5,517 nt of DNA from Deltaproteobacteria bacterium (lineage in GTDB: Bacteria; Desulfobacterota; Desulfobacteria; Desulfobacterales; JAFDDL01): positions 1 to 5,517 of the forward strand of contig JAFDDL010000281.1 of the NCBI GenBank assembly GCA_019310865.1, written 5' to 3'. The position numbers and the translations under genes were made by a program. Under the pieces are notes generated by a model that saw only the letters and a list, made by a program, of their open reading frames with translations, was not told where the DNA came from and searched no databases. Position 1 is the first letter of the stretch; each line of letters begins with the position of its first letter. Below, piece by piece: positions 4,985 through 5,517 of this stretch.

Positions 4985-5517
4985 TGCCCATCCACAAATG
5001 GCCAAGCCGATGACGGCCCGTTTGATGATTTGATTTTTTCCCACATATCCTCTTTTTCCCGCTCGCTGACAACTGTCATGTCTCGGTTTGACCTGCGGAT
5101 CGTCGCCTCCATTCGGCGAAATCGCATTTCGAATTTGGCCGTTGACGCAGTCAATGCCGTTTCCGGATGAATCCCCAAGAACCTTGCCACATTGGTCAAG
5201 GTAAACAGCAAATCACCAAACTCGAGCTGCACGGCCTCATGATCCCCGGCCTCAGATGTCACATGCCGCTGAAAGGCTTCTTTCAGTTCATCCCATTCCT
5301 CCTCCACCTTTTCTAGAACACCGGTGATATCCGCCCAATCAAATCCGCCCTCTCCGGCAGCACGTTCGGAAATTCGGTATGCACGCATCAATGCCGGCAA
5401 CGACTGTGGAATCGAATCGAGCATCGAACTTGCAGGTGTTTTTGCTTTCTCCGATTGCTTGATATTGTGCCACTGTGCCCGCACATCATCCTCACTGATA
5501 ATCGCAGCCTTATCTCC
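4981..5517 (-). CDS. mazG: Nucleoside triphosphate pyrophosphohydrolase MazG (C-terminal part)
   Basis: MazG hydrolyses (d)NTPs to (d)NMPs and pyrophosphate in the cytoplasm, clearing non-canonical nucleotides; in E. coli it also affects the (p)ppGpp pool. The frame runs into the right edge, leaving 178 residues of a protein usually about 260 long. The GTG at 5484 is internal, because the reading frame continues upstream with family-like sequence (GD at the edge, then a segment leading to WHNIKQSEK). The C-terminal MazG domain is intact: SLPALMRAYRISERAA, then GFDW. The metal-binding EEEWDELKEA lies at window residues 72-81, EFGDLLF at 99-105 (E99, D102), and KFEMRFRRME follows. The last 40 or so residues are polar, and the MWEKIK segment is also seen in other MazG C-termini. 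It is convergent with the preceding gene, with the stops overlapping. Its promoter lies outside the window. Confidence 0.93.
   Translation of the reverse strand, partial: GDKAAIISEDDVRAQWHNIKQSEKAKTPASSMLDSIPQSLPALMRAYRISERAAGEGGFDWADITGVLEKVEEEWDELKEAFQRHVTSEAGDHEAVQLEFGDLLFTLTNVARFLGIHPETALTASTAKFEMRFRRMEATIRRSNRDMTVVSEREKEDMWEKIKSSNGPSSAWPFVDGH

Noticed and set aside
5482..5484. GTG as the mazG start
   Set aside because: The frame stays open to the window edge and the upstream codons continue a normal MazG sequence, so the gene is simply cut by the window.

Overview
This window looks like chromosomal DNA from a motile deltaproteobacterium (Desulfobacterota), most likely a Desulfobacterales-type sulfate reducer. 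The inference rests on three things: the pairing of a DVU0524-family protein with FlgM, a long (431-residue) class II fructose-bisphosphate aldolase of a kind I know from that group, and moderate GC content with strong GGAGG ribosome-binding sites. No RNA gene, insertion sequence, CRISPR array or phage gene is visible.

Layout. A small uncharacterised ORF (69-317, +) comes first. Next are three plus-strand genes that could form one transcription unit: a 389-residue protein with a divergent RelA/SpoT-like domain (404-1573), a class II fructose-bisphosphate aldolase (1595-2890), and a zinc-ribbon NUDIX hydrolase (2883-3410) whose start overlaps the aldolase stop by 8 bases. A 159-base gap follows. 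It holds a very good sigma-28 (FliA) promoter (3427-3453), which reads into a DVU0524-family FlgM-associated protein (3570-3992) and the anti-sigma-28 factor FlgM (4033-4347).

After flgM is a compact control region. It has a near-consensus sigma-70-like promoter (4423-4450), directly followed by a hairpin-plus-T-run terminator (4459-4487) and a tandem 14-base repeat (4487-4500 and 4502-4515). Then comes an uncharacterised 149-residue protein with a perfect ribosome-binding site (4535-4984). Converging on it from the right edge is the C-terminal part of MazG (5517-4981, -). The two stop codons share the palindromic tetramer TTAA.

How the genes fit together. The flagellar pair is the clearest unit: FliA would transcribe its own inhibitor, FlgM, together with a co-conserved partner, a negative feedback loop in late flagellar gene expression. 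The aldolase acts in glycolysis or gluconeogenesis. The NUDIX hydrolase and MazG both act on nucleotide-derived pyrophosphates. The RelA/SpoT-like protein may also be nucleotide-related, but its activity is unproven. The most interesting parts are that protein and the promoter-terminator-repeat module at 4423-4515. I see no convincing complete new system, only these partly unexplained pieces.
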